DNA from: Clostridiales bacterium
GTDB taxonomy: Bacteria; Bacillota; Clostridia; Saccharofermentanales; Saccharofermentanaceae
Length of the DNA: 64,000 nt
NCBI GenBank assembly: GCA_017551865.1
Contig: JAFZKB010000002.1
Coordinates: forward strand, 124,001-188,000
Direction: 5' to 3'
The notes beneath the pieces were generated by a model. It ran no database searches. It saw only the letters and a list, made by a program, of their open reading frames with translations, and was not told the origin of the DNA. Each line of letters opens with the position of its first letter. The stretch's first letter is position 1. A program made the position numbers and the translations under genes. Positions 52,386 through 61,468 of the stretch are shown here, piece after piece.

Positions 52386-53753
52386 TTATACCGAACCTTT
52401 TCCTGTAAAGACCACAGCGATGGTTTTGAACATGATCCTAAGATCTTCAAATGTAGAGAAGTTGCGGATGTATTCTCTGTCGAGTTTTACTACTTCCTCG
52501 AAGCTGGTGATGTCAGATCTTCCGGAGATCTGCCAGAGTCCTGTAATGCCCGGCTTTATGGACAGACGGCTGGCGTGGTAAAGAGAATACTTCTCGTATT
52601 CATCCAGCGTCGGCGGGCGGGTGCCAACCAGGCTCATATCACCTTTAAGCACATTCCAGAACTGCGGGAATTCGTCAAGACTGGTCTTGCGGAGAAACCT
52701 TCCGATCGGGATGATCCTCGGGTCGTTATCCATCTTAAACATGAGGCCTTCCATCTTATTCTGATCCATGAGAGCCTTCTTTCTTTCTTCGGCATCCGGA
52801 TACATGGAGCGGAACTTATAAAAGTCGAAGATACGGCCGTTTTTGCCGACGCGCTTCTGCTTGAAGATAATGGGGCCCGGACTTTGAATGAGGATGATCG
52901 GGGCGAATATGAGAAACAGGACCGCAGTGACGATGAGTCCCAGAATGCTTCCGAGGATATCGATCAGGCGCTTGATGAACTTCTGACGGAAGGTCATCGG
53001 GTTGATCGCCGTGGTAATAACGGAGCGGTCGTTGATGTTATTCATCTGCGAATTCGGGGTATTCTCGAGATACTGGCCGATATCGATATGGACCGTAAGT
53101 CCCATATCTACCAGCGTCTCAATGATCTCGTTTCTTGCCGATCCTTCCGGATAGCTGACGAATACTTCGTCGATTACGTTCTCTTTGATGAAATCCTTAT
53201 AGGAATCTTTATCTGCACATCCGGCCAGTTCATAGCCGCTGTAGGCTTTGGGGTCGAGAAGCGAAGTCAGTGCTTCCTCATTCTCTTTTTCCGTGATGAG
53301 AAGCATACGGCTCTGTCTCGCAGTCGCCTTCTTCGTCTTCAGAAGGCTCTTCTTCCGTATTGTTCTGCACAAGGACATGAGAAAGACATTGAGGCAGAAG
53401 AAGATCGCCAGGATCAGTCGGGAGTATGTGGCGGATTCTTTCAGAAAGAAGAGTACGATCAGGATCGAGGCCAGAAGCTTAATGTTGTGCCAGACGATGC
53501 CGCGGATCTCATCGACTGCATTTCTCCGAAGGATTCCGGAATAGATGCTTCCTGAGAAAGCATAGAAGAAATGGGTCAGGAAGATGAGTACGACAATGAC
53601 ACGGTAAGCCCCGTCATACATATCGAAATCTGCGAAGTATCTAAATCTGGCATAATGGTATCCGTAAAACGCGCCGAAAAATGAGATCGTCACGCATATC
53701 AGATCCAGGAGAATGAAATCCAGATGTTTAAAGAGACTTCCTGATTTATTCAT
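52386..53753 (-). CDS. Initiating sugar-1-phosphate transferase (polyprenyl glycosylphosphotransferase)
   Basis: 455 residues: four N-terminal helices (about 8-130), a soluble Rossmann-like region, a further helix about 268-295, and the catalytic PglC-like domain with SPGPIIFKQKRVGKNGR, FYKFRSMYPDA, LRKTSLDEFPQFWNVLKGD and GTRPPTLDEYE, ending in SIKPGITGLWQISGRSD. It loads the first sugar phosphate onto undecaprenyl phosphate to begin EPS repeat synthesis. Its start overlaps the end of the polymerase-like gene by eight bases. It is on the strand opposite to the rfb genes. Confidence 0.94.
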   Translation of the reverse strand: MNKSGSLFKHLDFILLDLICVTISFFGAFYGYHYARFRYFADFDMYDGAYRVIVVLIFLTHFFYAFSGSIYSGILRRNAVDEIRGIVWHNIKLLASILIVLFFLKESATYSRLILAIFFCLNVFLMSLCRTIRKKSLLKTKKATARQSRMLLITEKENEEALTSLLDPKAYSGYELAGCADKDSYKDFIKENVIDEVFVSYPEGSARNEIIETLVDMGLTVHIDIGQYLENTPNSQMNNINDRSVITTAINPMTFRQKFIKRLIDILGSILGLIVTAVLFLIFAPIILIQSPGPIIFKQKRVGKNGRIFDFYKFRSMYPDAEERKKALMDQNKMEGLMFKMDNDPRIIPIGRFLRKTSLDEFPQFWNVLKGDMSLVGTRPPTLDEYEKYSLYHASRLSIKPGITGLWQISGRSDITSFEEVVKLDREYIRNFSTFEDLRIMFKTIAVVFTGKGSV

Positions 53754-54984
53754 CCGATTCTTCCTTTACGCCTACTTTATCAGATTCCGATTCGATTGGA
53801 GATTTAAAGCTGCAGAATGGAGCGGCGAGAAATGCTGCCCAGAACGGATTATAGGCAACTTCGATAAAGTGGTGCGCCACAATACAGTTCAAAGAGATAA
53901 TAGCGATCACGATCACGAAGCGCAGATCTTTCCGATGCTTATACGCCATATATGAATGAAGAGCAATCACGGCGATAGCAATGAGTATTCCGAATGTAAA
54001 GAGAATGTTCAAATAGGAGCAATCTACGAAATTGTACCCTTTGGGGGCGACGTCATTCGTGACACCGCCCATACCGATCCACTGCACTTTCTGCCCGAAA
54101 ATGGTCACACCGATCTCCGAGAAAGCCCGGTGGCCGAGTATAAAGCGATTGGAAAAGATATCGTTAAGCTTGATAAACAGCCTGCTGTCTGAGGAATAAA
54201 GAAGCGTCAGGACCGTCATGATCGCTGCAGCGACTGGTGTGAAGAACGGCGCCAGTTTCTCCCACATAGAATCCCAGAAGGACCTGCACTTGTTTTTCTT
54301 ATCCTTCTTCTCGATCAGTTCGTGGAGGAAGAAGATCGCGATGGCGAGGACCATGCAGGCAAAGTCCAGTTTCCCGAAGGTGAACTTAAATACGACACAT
54401 GCGGCGGCTAAGATTCCGATCCAGTGGTAGAGCTTCATTTTTGCACTATAAAGATAGAGCGCCACGAGGATCAGGAAGAAGATCCTTGCTGCATAGTCGG
54501 TGCACCAGATAGCGCCGAGAGAATATCTTGTTACGCCGCGCTGGTGGCTGATGATGTGCGGGATCAGGCCGGTGATCGCGGCGATGGTCGTAAAAGCAAC
54601 AAGCAGGAGCGTCTCAAAAAGGTAGACCTTCAGGATCTTCTTAAAGTCGATCCCGAAGGCACCTACTACCAAAATCACACAAAGAATAAGATCATCACTG
54701 TACGTTACCGTGAAGCACTGAGCGGTCGCCAGTGCCAGGATCGAAAACAGTGCCAGCTTTTTCAGAAGGTCGGTCTTGTCCAGAAGAAGGACTTTGACAG
54801 ATACGATCAGCATCGGAAGAATGATCTTCACCAGTTCGTAAAGAGCGCCGAGATCCGTAAAATACTTATATGCAAATGTAGATTCACACAGGAAGCAGAA
54901 TGCGATCCAGGGAATAAACAGTGCGAAGAATAAAAGCTCTCCGGGATTTCTCTTCTTTTCGTCAATGCTGTTCGATACGTTCAT
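53746..54984 (-). CDS. Membrane protein, probable polysaccharide polymerase (Wzy-like)
   Basis: 412 residues with about ten to eleven membrane helices and a large extracytoplasmic loop (about 290-330), which is the general shape of O-antigen/capsule polymerases. Sequence motifs of Wzy are weak; the call rests on topology and on its place beside the initiating transferase, with a flippase in the locus and no other polymerase candidate. It starts 31 bases after the carboxyspermidine dehydrogenase stop with no terminator between, so read-through from the polyamine genes is possible. Confidence 0.65.
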   Translation of the reverse strand: MNVSNSIDEKKRNPGELLFFALFIPWIAFCFLCESTFAYKYFTDLGALYELVKIILPMLIVSVKVLLLDKTDLLKKLALFSILALATAQCFTVTYSDDLILCVILVVGAFGIDFKKILKVYLFETLLLVAFTTIAAITGLIPHIISHQRGVTRYSLGAIWCTDYAARIFFLILVALYLYSAKMKLYHWIGILAAACVVFKFTFGKLDFACMVLAIAIFFLHELIEKKDKKNKCRSFWDSMWEKLAPFFTPVAAAIMTVLTLLYSSDSRLFIKLNDIFSNRFILGHRAFSEIGVTIFGQKVQWIGMGGVTNDVAPKGYNFVDCSYLNILFTFGILIAIAVIALHSYMAYKHRKDLRFVIVIAIISLNCIVAHHFIEVAYNPFWAAFLAAPFCSFKSPIESESDKVGVKEESDE

Positions 54985-55015
54985 ATACCCCTCAAACTGT
55001 CGATCCTTTCTGATG

Positions 55016-56218
55016 TCACTCGACTTCTACCGGATTGAAATCCTCGATCCACGGAAGTCCCCACTTATTGAGTGCATCCATGAACGGATCCGGATCGAAC
55101 TCCTCGATGTTATATACACCCGGACGCTTCCATGTGCCGTTCATGATGAGCATGGCGCCGATCATGGCCGGAACACCTGTGGTATAGGAGATGGCCTGGG
55201 AGCCGACTTCCTTATAGCACTCCTGGTGGTCACAAACGTTATAAAGATAGTACTTCTTTTCTTTGCCGTCCTTCTTACCCTTGAAGATACAGCCGATGTT
55301 GGTCTTGCCGACGGTTCTCGGACCAAGGGTTGCCGGATCCGGGAGCATGAACTTCAGGAACTGAAGCGGTACGATCTCATGGCCTTCGTAGATGACCGGC
55401 TCGATCGATGTCATGCCGACATTTTCGAGGCACTTGAGGTGCGTCAGATAGCTCTGGCCAAAGGTCATGAAGAAGCGGATACGCTTGATGCCCGGGATGT
55501 TCTTGCCGAGGGACTCGAGCTCTTCGTGGTGGAGAAGATACATATCCTTCTCGCCGACCTGATCGAAGTTATAGACTCTCTTGATCTCCATCGGTTCGGT
55601 CTCGACCCACTTGCCGTCTTCCCAGTAGCTTCCCTTGGCAGATACTTCACGGATGTTGATCTCCGGGTTGAAGTTCGTAGCGAACGGATAACCGTGGTCG
55701 CCGCCGTTGCAGTCGAGGATATCGATGTAGTTGATCTCATCGAACTGATGCTTCAGCGCATAAGCGGAGAAGACGCCGGTTACACCCGGATCAAAACCGG
55801 ATCCGAGAAGGGCGGTGATGCCGGCCTCCTTGAATCTGTCGTGGTAGGCCCACTGCCATTTATATTCGAACTTCGCCGTATCGACCGGCTCGTAGTTTGC
55901 AGTATCGACGTAAGGAGTCTTCGTCGCAAGGCAGGCGTCCATGATCGTCAGATCCTGATAAGGAAGTGCGAGATTGAGACATACGTCCGGCTTAAACTCT
56001 TCCATAATGGCCACGAGCTCCGGCACCTTATCTGCATCTACCTGTCTTGTATGAATAATGGTCTTTGTCGTCGGCTGAAGCTTCTCCTTCAGAGCGTCAC
56101 ACTTGCTGAGCGTTCTGCTTGCAATCATGATCTCCGTGAAGACCTCGCTGTTCTGACAGCACTTCGCGATGGCAACCGATGCGACACCGCCACAACCAAT
56201 GATCAATGCTTTTCCCAT
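55016..56218 (-). CDS. Carboxynorspermidine/carboxyspermidine dehydrogenase (saccharopine dehydrogenase family)
   Basis: 400 residues. The N-terminal ALIIGCGGVASVAIAKC is the NADPH-binding Rossmann motif; LNLALPYQDLTIMDACL, GSGFDPGVTGVFSAYA and DCNGGDHGYPFATNF are typical of the carboxynorspermidine synthase subgroup rather than true saccharopine dehydrogenase. It condenses putrescine (or diaminopropane) with aspartate semialdehyde and reduces the imine. The product is decarboxylated by NspC at 43898. ATG 56218 follows AAAGGAG; a GTG at 56227 would overlap that site. Last gene of the speE-speB unit. Confidence 0.9.
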   Translation of the reverse strand: MGKALIIGCGGVASVAIAKCCQNSEVFTEIMIASRTLSKCDALKEKLQPTTKTIIHTRQVDADKVPELVAIMEEFKPDVCLNLALPYQDLTIMDACLATKTPYVDTANYEPVDTAKFEYKWQWAYHDRFKEAGITALLGSGFDPGVTGVFSAYALKHQFDEINYIDILDCNGGDHGYPFATNFNPEINIREVSAKGSYWEDGKWVETEPMEIKRVYNFDQVGEKDMYLLHHEELESLGKNIPGIKRIRFFMTFGQSYLTHLKCLENVGMTSIEPVIYEGHEIVPLQFLKFMLPDPATLGPRTVGKTNIGCIFKGKKDGKEKKYYLYNVCDHQECYKEVGSQAISYTTGVPAMIGAMLIMNGTWKRPGVYNIEEFDPDPFMDALNKWGLPWIEDFNPVEVE

Positions 56219-56261
56219 AATAATCACTCCTTTGCTATTTGTAATTCGGCCCGAGGCCGTC

Positions 56262-57128
56262 TCATTTTCCGTATTTCATAATCAGTGTTTCCCGCAGGAT
56301 CTTAAGCGCCAGCGCTGTGCTACAACCGCTCTGATCGTAAGGGGGGGAGAGTTCCACAAAATCCATGCCCACGAGGTTGATGTCCTTAAGCTGCATCAGA
56401 CAGACCCGGAGTTCCTCGAAGGAAAGTCCGCCCGCTTCCGGGGTCCCGGTTCCCGGGAATTCCCGGGGATCCAGTACGTCGAGGTCCACCGTCAGATAGA
56501 CCGGAACAGGCTTTTCGGAGAGCCTTAAGAGTGCGAGGACCTCATCGAAATTGTCGGCTCTGAAGCGTTCCATCTTCGTGTGCGTCTTCGCAAACTCAAA
56601 TTCTTCTTTCGTGCCTGATCGGATACCGAACTGGTAGATCCTGCCGTCACCGACGATGTCGTGGATCCGGCGCAGCACGCAGGCGTGCGAGAGCTTACTG
56701 CCGATATAGTCTTCCCGAAGGTCGCAGTGGGCATCGAAATGCAGGACCACTACGTCCGGATATTTCTTCTGTACTGCCCGAAACGATCCCAGGCTCACCA
56801 GATGTTCGCCGCCGAGCATGATCGGGAGTTTCCCGTCGCTTAAGATCCGCGCGGTCTCTTCCTCGATGAGAGAAAGTGCTTTTTCCGCATCTCCGAAAGG
56901 AAGATCCAGATCTCCGGAATCACAGATCGGAGCGTCCTCGAGATCCTTATCCTGATAGGGGCTGAAGGACTCCAGGCCGATGCTCTCGTTTCTCATGGCG
57001 GAAGGCCCGAATCTCGTTCCCGGACGGAAAGAGGTGGTGCCGTCAAACGGGGCGCCGAAGATGACCGCCTCGGCATCTTCGTAAGAGCTGTTCAATGCGA
57101 AGAAGTTCTTCTCGATCCGGTCGATCAT
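56262..57128 (-). CDS. speB: Agmatinase
   Basis: 288 residues of the ureohydrolase fold. The binuclear Mn site is visible as GGEHLVSLG (His), LHFDAHCDLR (Asp-Ala-His-x-Asp) and VDLDVLDP (Asp-x-Asp). It hydrolyses agmatine to putrescine and urea, consistent with the arginine decarboxylase at 58197. Its start overlaps the speE stop (ATGA). A guanidinobutyrase or similar ureohydrolase is the alternative, but the operon favours agmatinase. Confidence 0.92.
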   Translation of the reverse strand: MIDRIEKNFFALNSSYEDAEAVIFGAPFDGTTSFRPGTRFGPSAMRNESIGLESFSPYQDKDLEDAPICDSGDLDLPFGDAEKALSLIEEETARILSDGKLPIMLGGEHLVSLGSFRAVQKKYPDVVVLHFDAHCDLREDYIGSKLSHACVLRRIHDIVGDGRIYQFGIRSGTKEEFEFAKTHTKMERFRADNFDEVLALLRLSEKPVPVYLTVDLDVLDPREFPGTGTPEAGGLSFEELRVCLMQLKDINLVGMDFVELSPPYDQSGCSTALALKILRETLIMKYGK

Positions 57129-58024
57129 GCTTTCTCACCTCCCAGGGTATTCGTAGTATCGTTGTTCGGAAGCTCTTCCATAGCCTCCAGAAGCTTCTGC
57201 ACGTAGTTCGGAAGCGCGAAGGCGCCTCTGTGCAGGTTCGTGTTATAGTACTTGGTCTCGATGCCGAGCGCTTTCCAGTCAGCGGCACGCATATCTCTTA
57301 CCGGGTGGTACTTCTTCGAGGCAAATCCGAAGAGCCAGTGTCCCGAAGGATATGTCGGGATATGTGCCTGATAGACACGGCAGATCGGGAAGTTCGCGTG
57401 AATGCGCTTATGGGCGCGCTGCATGGCGCGAGCATCGTTGGCATAAAAGGGGCTTTCATTCTGGTTGACCATGATGCCGTCTTCCTTCAGCGCGGTATAG
57501 CAGTTTCCGTAAAACTCCTTCGTGAAGAGACCTTCCCCCGGTCCGAAGGGATCGGTGGAATCCACGAGGATCAGATCGTATTCATTATTGTGGTGACGGA
57601 CGTATTTGAGCCCGTCTTCGAAGTGGCAGGTGACTCTCGGATCGTCAAAACCGCAGGCGGTGAAGGGGAGATATTCTTTTGCGACCTTCACGACGTCCTC
57701 ATCGATCTCGACGACATCGATATGCTCGATACAATCGTACTGAACGAGTTCACGGACGACACCCCCGTCGCCGGCCCCGATGATCAGGACCTTTTTGACG
57801 TTCGGATGCACGCACATCGGAACATGCGCCATCATCTCGTGATAGATAAATTCATCTTTCTGGGTAAGCATCATGTAGCCGTCGAGTGTCAGAAAACGGC
57901 CGAATTCAGGCGATTCAAAGACATCGATCTGCTGGAAGTCACTTTTTCCGCTATAGAGCTGCTTATCGACCGAGATCGCAAGCTTGACATGCGGGGTATG
58001 AAATTCAGAAAACCAAAGATCCAT
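57125..58024 (-). CDS. speE: Spermidine synthase (putrescine aminopropyltransferase)
   Basis: 299 residues: N-terminal beta domain (MDLWFSEFHTPHVKLAISV), then a methyltransferase-like fold with VLIIGAGDGGVVRELVQYD, VEIDEDVVKVAKEYLP and LVDSTDPFGPGEGLFTKEFY, the family's substrate loop. It transfers aminopropyl from decarboxylated S-adenosylmethionine to putrescine. ATG 58024 follows AAGGAGGACACG; the earlier in-frame start at 58051 has no ribosome site. Overlaps speB by four bases. Confidence 0.95.
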   Translation of the reverse strand: MDLWFSEFHTPHVKLAISVDKQLYSGKSDFQQIDVFESPEFGRFLTLDGYMMLTQKDEFIYHEMMAHVPMCVHPNVKKVLIIGAGDGGVVRELVQYDCIEHIDVVEIDEDVVKVAKEYLPFTACGFDDPRVTCHFEDGLKYVRHHNNEYDLILVDSTDPFGPGEGLFTKEFYGNCYTALKEDGIMVNQNESPFYANDARAMQRAHKRIHANFPICRVYQAHIPTYPSGHWLFGFASKKYHPVRDMRAADWKALGIETKYYNTNLHRGAFALPNYVQKLLEAMEELPNNDTTNTLGGEKA

Positions 58025-58055
58025 CGTGTCCTCCTTGTAAAAAACCAACATCTAT

Positions 58056-58064
58056 ATAATACCA
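58056..58064 (-). promoter_or_regulatory. Extended -10 promoter before speE
   Basis: TG-G-TATTAT on the minus strand, 32 bases before the speE start, in a 172-base gap after speA. An alternative is TTGGTT, 17 bp, TATATG slightly upstream. Either gives speE-speB-dehydrogenase its own transcript. Confidence 0.5.
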
Positions 58065-58196
58065 CCATATAGACAGTTGGCATAATATAACCAAAGAAGA
58101 GATAAGAACTCCCATTTCCGTGAGGTGGTTCCATTAGGCGTGAAAGTTGTTTCTTTTCGGGCAGTGAAGAAGGAATCCGGGAAGGACCGGTCAGGA

Positions 58197-59669
58197 TTAC
58201 TTCACGACACGGATCGTGCGAAGACTGCTGTCCTCGGCGCCCGTGATCTGACAGCCCTTTTCCTGGGCAAAACGCAGATACTCCAGCACTTCTTCGGTGA
58301 TCTTCTCACCTGGAGCGAGGACCGGGATTCCCGGAGGGTAGCACATAATGCTCTCAGCGGAGATCCTTCCGACAGAGGAACTGAACTCCACGTGCTCGGT
58401 ATCCGCATAGAAGGCTTCCTGCGGAGAAAGCGCCACGATCGGCGCGATATAGTTATTCGGAAGAGAGACCAGTGGGTCCTTGCCGAAATGGCGGCGGATC
58501 TCGGAGAGCGCGCCAACGAGGCGTTCGAGATCACGGACACGGTCGCCGACCGAAAGGTACGCCAGACAGTTTCCGAAGTCGCCAAATTCCATCTGGATAT
58601 CGTATTCATCACGAAGAAGATCATAGACCTCGATACCGGCCAGACCGATCGGGAGAGTATGGATGACGAGTTTTGTCTTGTCAAAGTCGCAGATGGCCTT
58701 GCCGTCAATGAGTTCGGAACCGATGGCATAGTAGCCGCCGATACCGTTGATTTCTTCTCTGGCATATTCCGCCATATCGATCACCTTATCGAAAAGCTCC
58801 TTTCCCTGCAGCGCAAGACGCTTTCTCGACAGATCCAGGCTCGACAGGAAAAGATACGAACCGGAGGTGGTCTGGGTCAGATTGATGATCTGTCTGACAT
58901 ACGCAGGGGAGATCTCAGGAGCGCGGTTTTCTTCGCTGCTGTCGCCACCGACGAGAAGGAAGGCACTCTGTGTGAGGGAGCCGCCGGACTTATGCATGGA
59001 AACGGCAGCCATATCGGCACCGGCCGCCATGGCAGAGACCGGAAGACGGTCGGAGAAACTGAGGTGCGTACCATGTGCTTCATCGACGACGACCTGCATA
59101 CCGTGTGCATGCGCGAGTTTCACGATGCCGGAAAGGTCGGAACAGATGCCGTAATATGTCGGGTTATTGACGAAGACCGCTTTGGCCTCCGGGTTTTGAA
59201 GTATAGCTTTTTCGACATCAGCGAGCGTCATGCCGAGGGCGATGCCCAGCTGTTCGTGGGCGCCCGGATCGACGTAGACCGGGACTGCGCCGCAGAGGAC
59301 CATTGCGTTGATGACACTTCTGTGGACGTTTCGTGGAACGATGATCTTGTCTCCTCTGGCGGCAACGGTAAAGACCATGGCCTGAACAGAGGAAGTGGTG
59401 CCGCCGACCATGAAGAATGCGGCCCGGGCGCCAAATGCGTCTGCAGCCAGTTCTTCGGCTTCCTTAATAACGGAGACCGGGTGGCAGAGATTATCCAGAG
59501 GTTTCATGGAATTGACGTCGAGCGTCATGGTGCGTTCTCCGAGAAAAGCGGTCAGCTCGGGATTGCCGCGACCATGCTTATGACCCGGTACGTCAAAGGG
59601 GACAACTCGTTCGGAGGTGTATTCTTCCAGCGCCTCGGCGATCGGCGCACGCGCCTGGTCGCGCGTCAT
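58197..59669 (-). CDS. speA: Arginine (or lysine/ornithine) decarboxylase, short PLP type
   Basis: 490 residues, the size of the Bacillus SpeA/YaaO type rather than the 700-residue E. coli enzymes. Motifs: [13 protein letters not shown] at the start, [21 protein letters not shown] with the PLP-stacking and Asp residues, and [15 protein letters not shown] with the PLP Lys (about 225). Arginine is the likely substrate because agmatinase is encoded in the same cluster; lysine decarboxylases share this fold. The start overlaps the speD stop (ATGA). Confidence 0.88.
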   Translation of the reverse strand: MTRDQARAPIAEALEEYTSERVVPFDVPGHKHGRGNPELTAFLGERTMTLDVNSMKPLDNLCHPVSVIKEAEELAADAFGARAAFFMVGGTTSSVQAMVFTVAARGDKIIVPRNVHRSVINAMVLCGAVPVYVDPGAHEQLGIALGMTLADVEKAILQNPEAKAVFVNNPTYYGICSDLSGIVKLAHAHGMQVVVDEAHGTHLSFSDRLPVSAMAAGADMAAVSMHKSGGSLTQSAFLLVGGDSSEENRAPEISPAYVRQIINLTQTTSGSYLFLSSLDLSRKRLALQGKELFDKVIDMAEYAREEINGIGGYYAIGSELIDGKAICDFDKTKLVIHTLPIGLAGIEVYDLLRDEYDIQMEFGDFGNCLAYLSVGDRVRDLERLVGALSEIRRHFGKDPLVSLPNNYIAPIVALSPQEAFYADTEHVEFSSSVGRISAESIMCYPPGIPVLAPGEKITEEVLEYLRFAQEKGCQITGAEDSSLRTIRVVK

Positions 59670-60454
59670 TTCTCTTCCTCGCCGCGTTCGAAAACATTCG
59701 AGCCGGAGAAGATCTCGATCATTTCCTTACGCAGGTTGTTCGTGATCTCAAGGCGTGTCTTCGGAGCGATCTCATAGACATCTGTCTTGAACAGGTAGTT
59801 CTGCAGATCCACTTCCTTGATGAGCATCTTGGTGTGGAACATGTTGGCCTGATAGACGTTGATGTCGATGGCATCGTAGCGCTGAAGGGTCTTCTTATCG
59901 ATGTAGTCCTGGATGGACACGATGTTCTTATCCATAAAGAGCTTCTTGCCCGAGACATCACGTGTGAAGCCGCGGACACGGTAGTCCATGGTGATGATGT
60001 CGGAATCAAAGCTTCCGATCAGATAATCGAGAGTCGAAAGCGGGGAGATCTCGCCGCAGGTCGCGACGTCGATATCTACGCGGAAAGTGGCGATCGCCGT
60101 ATCCGGATGGAATTCCGGATATGTGTGCACGGTCACGTGGCTCTTATCGAGGTGAGCGACCACGGTCTCTGTCTCGATACGCGGGATCATAGATTCTTCT
60201 GCAATGAGAAAAGTAACGGACGCACCCTGCGGCTCGTAGTCCTGCTTGGAGATACTTAAGACCTTCGCACCGATCATCTCGGTGAGGTTCGTGAGAATCT
60301 TCGTAAGACGCTCGGAATTGTACTGCTCATCGATGTAAGCAATATAATCACGCTGCTCTCTTGCCGTCTTGGCATAGCATACGTCGTAAATATTGAAACT
60401 AAGGGATTTGGTCAGGTTATTAAACCCGTAGAGACGAAGTTTATCGTGCGCCAT
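59666..60454 (-). CDS. speD: S-adenosylmethionine decarboxylase, E. coli type
   Basis: 262 residues, the size of the class 1 proenzyme. It self-cleaves to a pyruvoyl enzyme; [12 protein letters not shown] (about 108-119) contains the cleavage Ser and catalytic His, and [14 protein letters not shown] contains the catalytic Cys. It supplies the aminopropyl donor for SpeE. Two in-frame ATGs exist; AAGGAGG is one base from the first (60463) and ten from the second (60454), so the second is chosen. First gene of the speD-speA unit. Confidence 0.95.
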   Translation of the reverse strand: MAHDKLRLYGFNNLTKSLSFNIYDVCYAKTAREQRDYIAYIDEQYNSERLTKILTNLTEMIGAKVLSISKQDYEPQGASVTFLIAEESMIPRIETETVVAHLDKSHVTVHTYPEFHPDTAIATFRVDIDVATCGEISPLSTLDYLIGSFDSDIITMDYRVRGFTRDVSGKKLFMDKNIVSIQDYIDKKTLQRYDAIDINVYQANMFHTKMLIKEVDLQNYLFKTDVYEIAPKTRLEITNNLRKEMIEIFSGSNVFERGEEEK

Positions 60455-60529
60455 CGCAACCATACCTCCTTATCCGTTCTCAATATGACAGTGAAAAACT
60501 GCCGTTTCGGCGTGCGCCGCAGTGAAAAC

Positions 60530-60558
60530 AAGATACCACGGATAGCTAGACTTTTCAA
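60530..60558 (-). promoter_or_regulatory. Promoter of speD-speA
   Basis: On the minus strand TTGAAA (60553-60558), 17 bp, TATCTT (60530-60535) with TG one base upstream of the -10 (TG-G-TATCTT). Leader of about 70 bases. Confidence 0.72.
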
Positions 60559-60612
60559 TAGTTTATACGGATTTTTTACACGACGGAAACAAGCCTGAAA
60601 AGGCGCTTTAAT

Positions 60613-60641
60613 TTGACATTCCACCCTGCGGACCATAAACT
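60613..60641 (+). promoter_or_regulatory. Promoter of the secreted papain-like gene and lipoprotein E
   Basis: TTGACA at 60613-60618, 17 bp, TAAACT at 60636-60641; the ATG is 32 bases further on. Confidence 0.75.
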
Positions 60642-60672
60642 GTTCATAAATCAACGCTTTAAAGGAGCACCA

Positions 60673-61461
60673 ATGAAGAAAAACACATTCAAGAAAACTG
60701 CACTTATGACTCTGATCGCGGCAACGCTCGTTGTTCCGGCCTATCCGAAGCAGACGAATGCCGCCTACCGCTACGGAAATGCGAAGCAGAAGGTAGTTAC
60801 CGAGCAGATGGATAAGATGGCCCGCGTTCTCTGGAGACCGAGTAAGGCAGTTACGATCGGCGGAAAGCCGTACAACATCCGTACCACATACAGAGGCATG
60901 CCCTATACCCAGCTCTCTAATATCACCTACGAAGAATTCAGCGCAAAATCGCAGTCTTCGACCGGAGGATTCTTCCTCTTTTACAATGACAGTCTCGGCA
61001 ACGACTGCACGACAGCCGTAGCACTTGCCTGGAAGACCTATTTCACATCCATCGACTATGCCGGCATCTGGACGGGCGATTTCCTCAACTGCGCAAGATA
61101 CGGCGCAAATGAAAAATATCACATGAAGTCGGTCGGCGGATACCAGACGAACATGGCCAGCACGAAAGACTATTGCGTCAGTGCAGGCTTCGCGACCGTG
61201 AAGCGCTATTACCAGCAGCTCCAGCCGGGCGACTGCCTGTTCAAGTACTATAACTACACGAACAGCATCGGCGAGAACTGCCTTTCGAAGCATGCTGTCC
61301 TCGTTGTCGCGACCAGCAGTACAGGTGTACTCATCACCGACCAGATCGGAAGAGGCAACGGCGATAACATTAGAACGACCTGGAGAAGAAAGAAGATGAT
61401 CTCCTTCCAGGATCTTTATAAGCAGAACTATCTGCCGGTCTATTGCACAGACGTAAGATAA
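60673..61461 (+). CDS. Secreted protein with papain/NlpC-like (possible cysteine amidase) pattern
   Basis: 262 residues from MKKNTFKKTA; AAAGGAGCACC precedes it, and the earlier in-frame start at 60613 falls inside the promoter. Signal peptide about 1-31. The pattern NDCTTAVALAW (Cys about 117), LQPGDCLFKYY and KHAVLVVATSS (His about 216) followed by ITDQIG resembles the Cys-His order of NlpC/P60 or CHAP amidases that cut cell-wall peptide. I do not recognise a specific family. It is seven bases upstream of lipoprotein E and probably co-transcribed. Confidence 0.6.
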   Translation: MKKNTFKKTALMTLIAATLVVPAYPKQTNAAYRYGNAKQKVVTEQMDKMARVLWRPSKAVTIGGKPYNIRTTYRGMPYTQLSNITYEEFSAKSQSSTGGFFLFYNDSLGNDCTTAVALAWKTYFTSIDYAGIWTGDFLNCARYGANEKYHMKSVGGYQTNMASTKDYCVSAGFATVKRYYQQLQPGDCLFKYYNYTNSIGENCLSKHAVLVVATSSTGVLITDQIGRGNGDNIRTTWRRKKMISFQDLYKQNYLPVYCTDVR

Positions 61462-61468
61462 GCTTCTT

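Noticed and set aside
54965..56281. 438-codon plus-strand frame over the carboxyspermidine dehydrogenase gene
   Set aside because: Antisense shadow of a well-supported gene; no motif, and the start lies inside the polymerase-like gene region.
58125..59777. Long 550-codon frame antisense to speA
   Set aside because: It lies over a gene with clear PLP-decarboxylase motifs, has no ribosome site or recognisable domain, and results from the codon pattern of the real gene.
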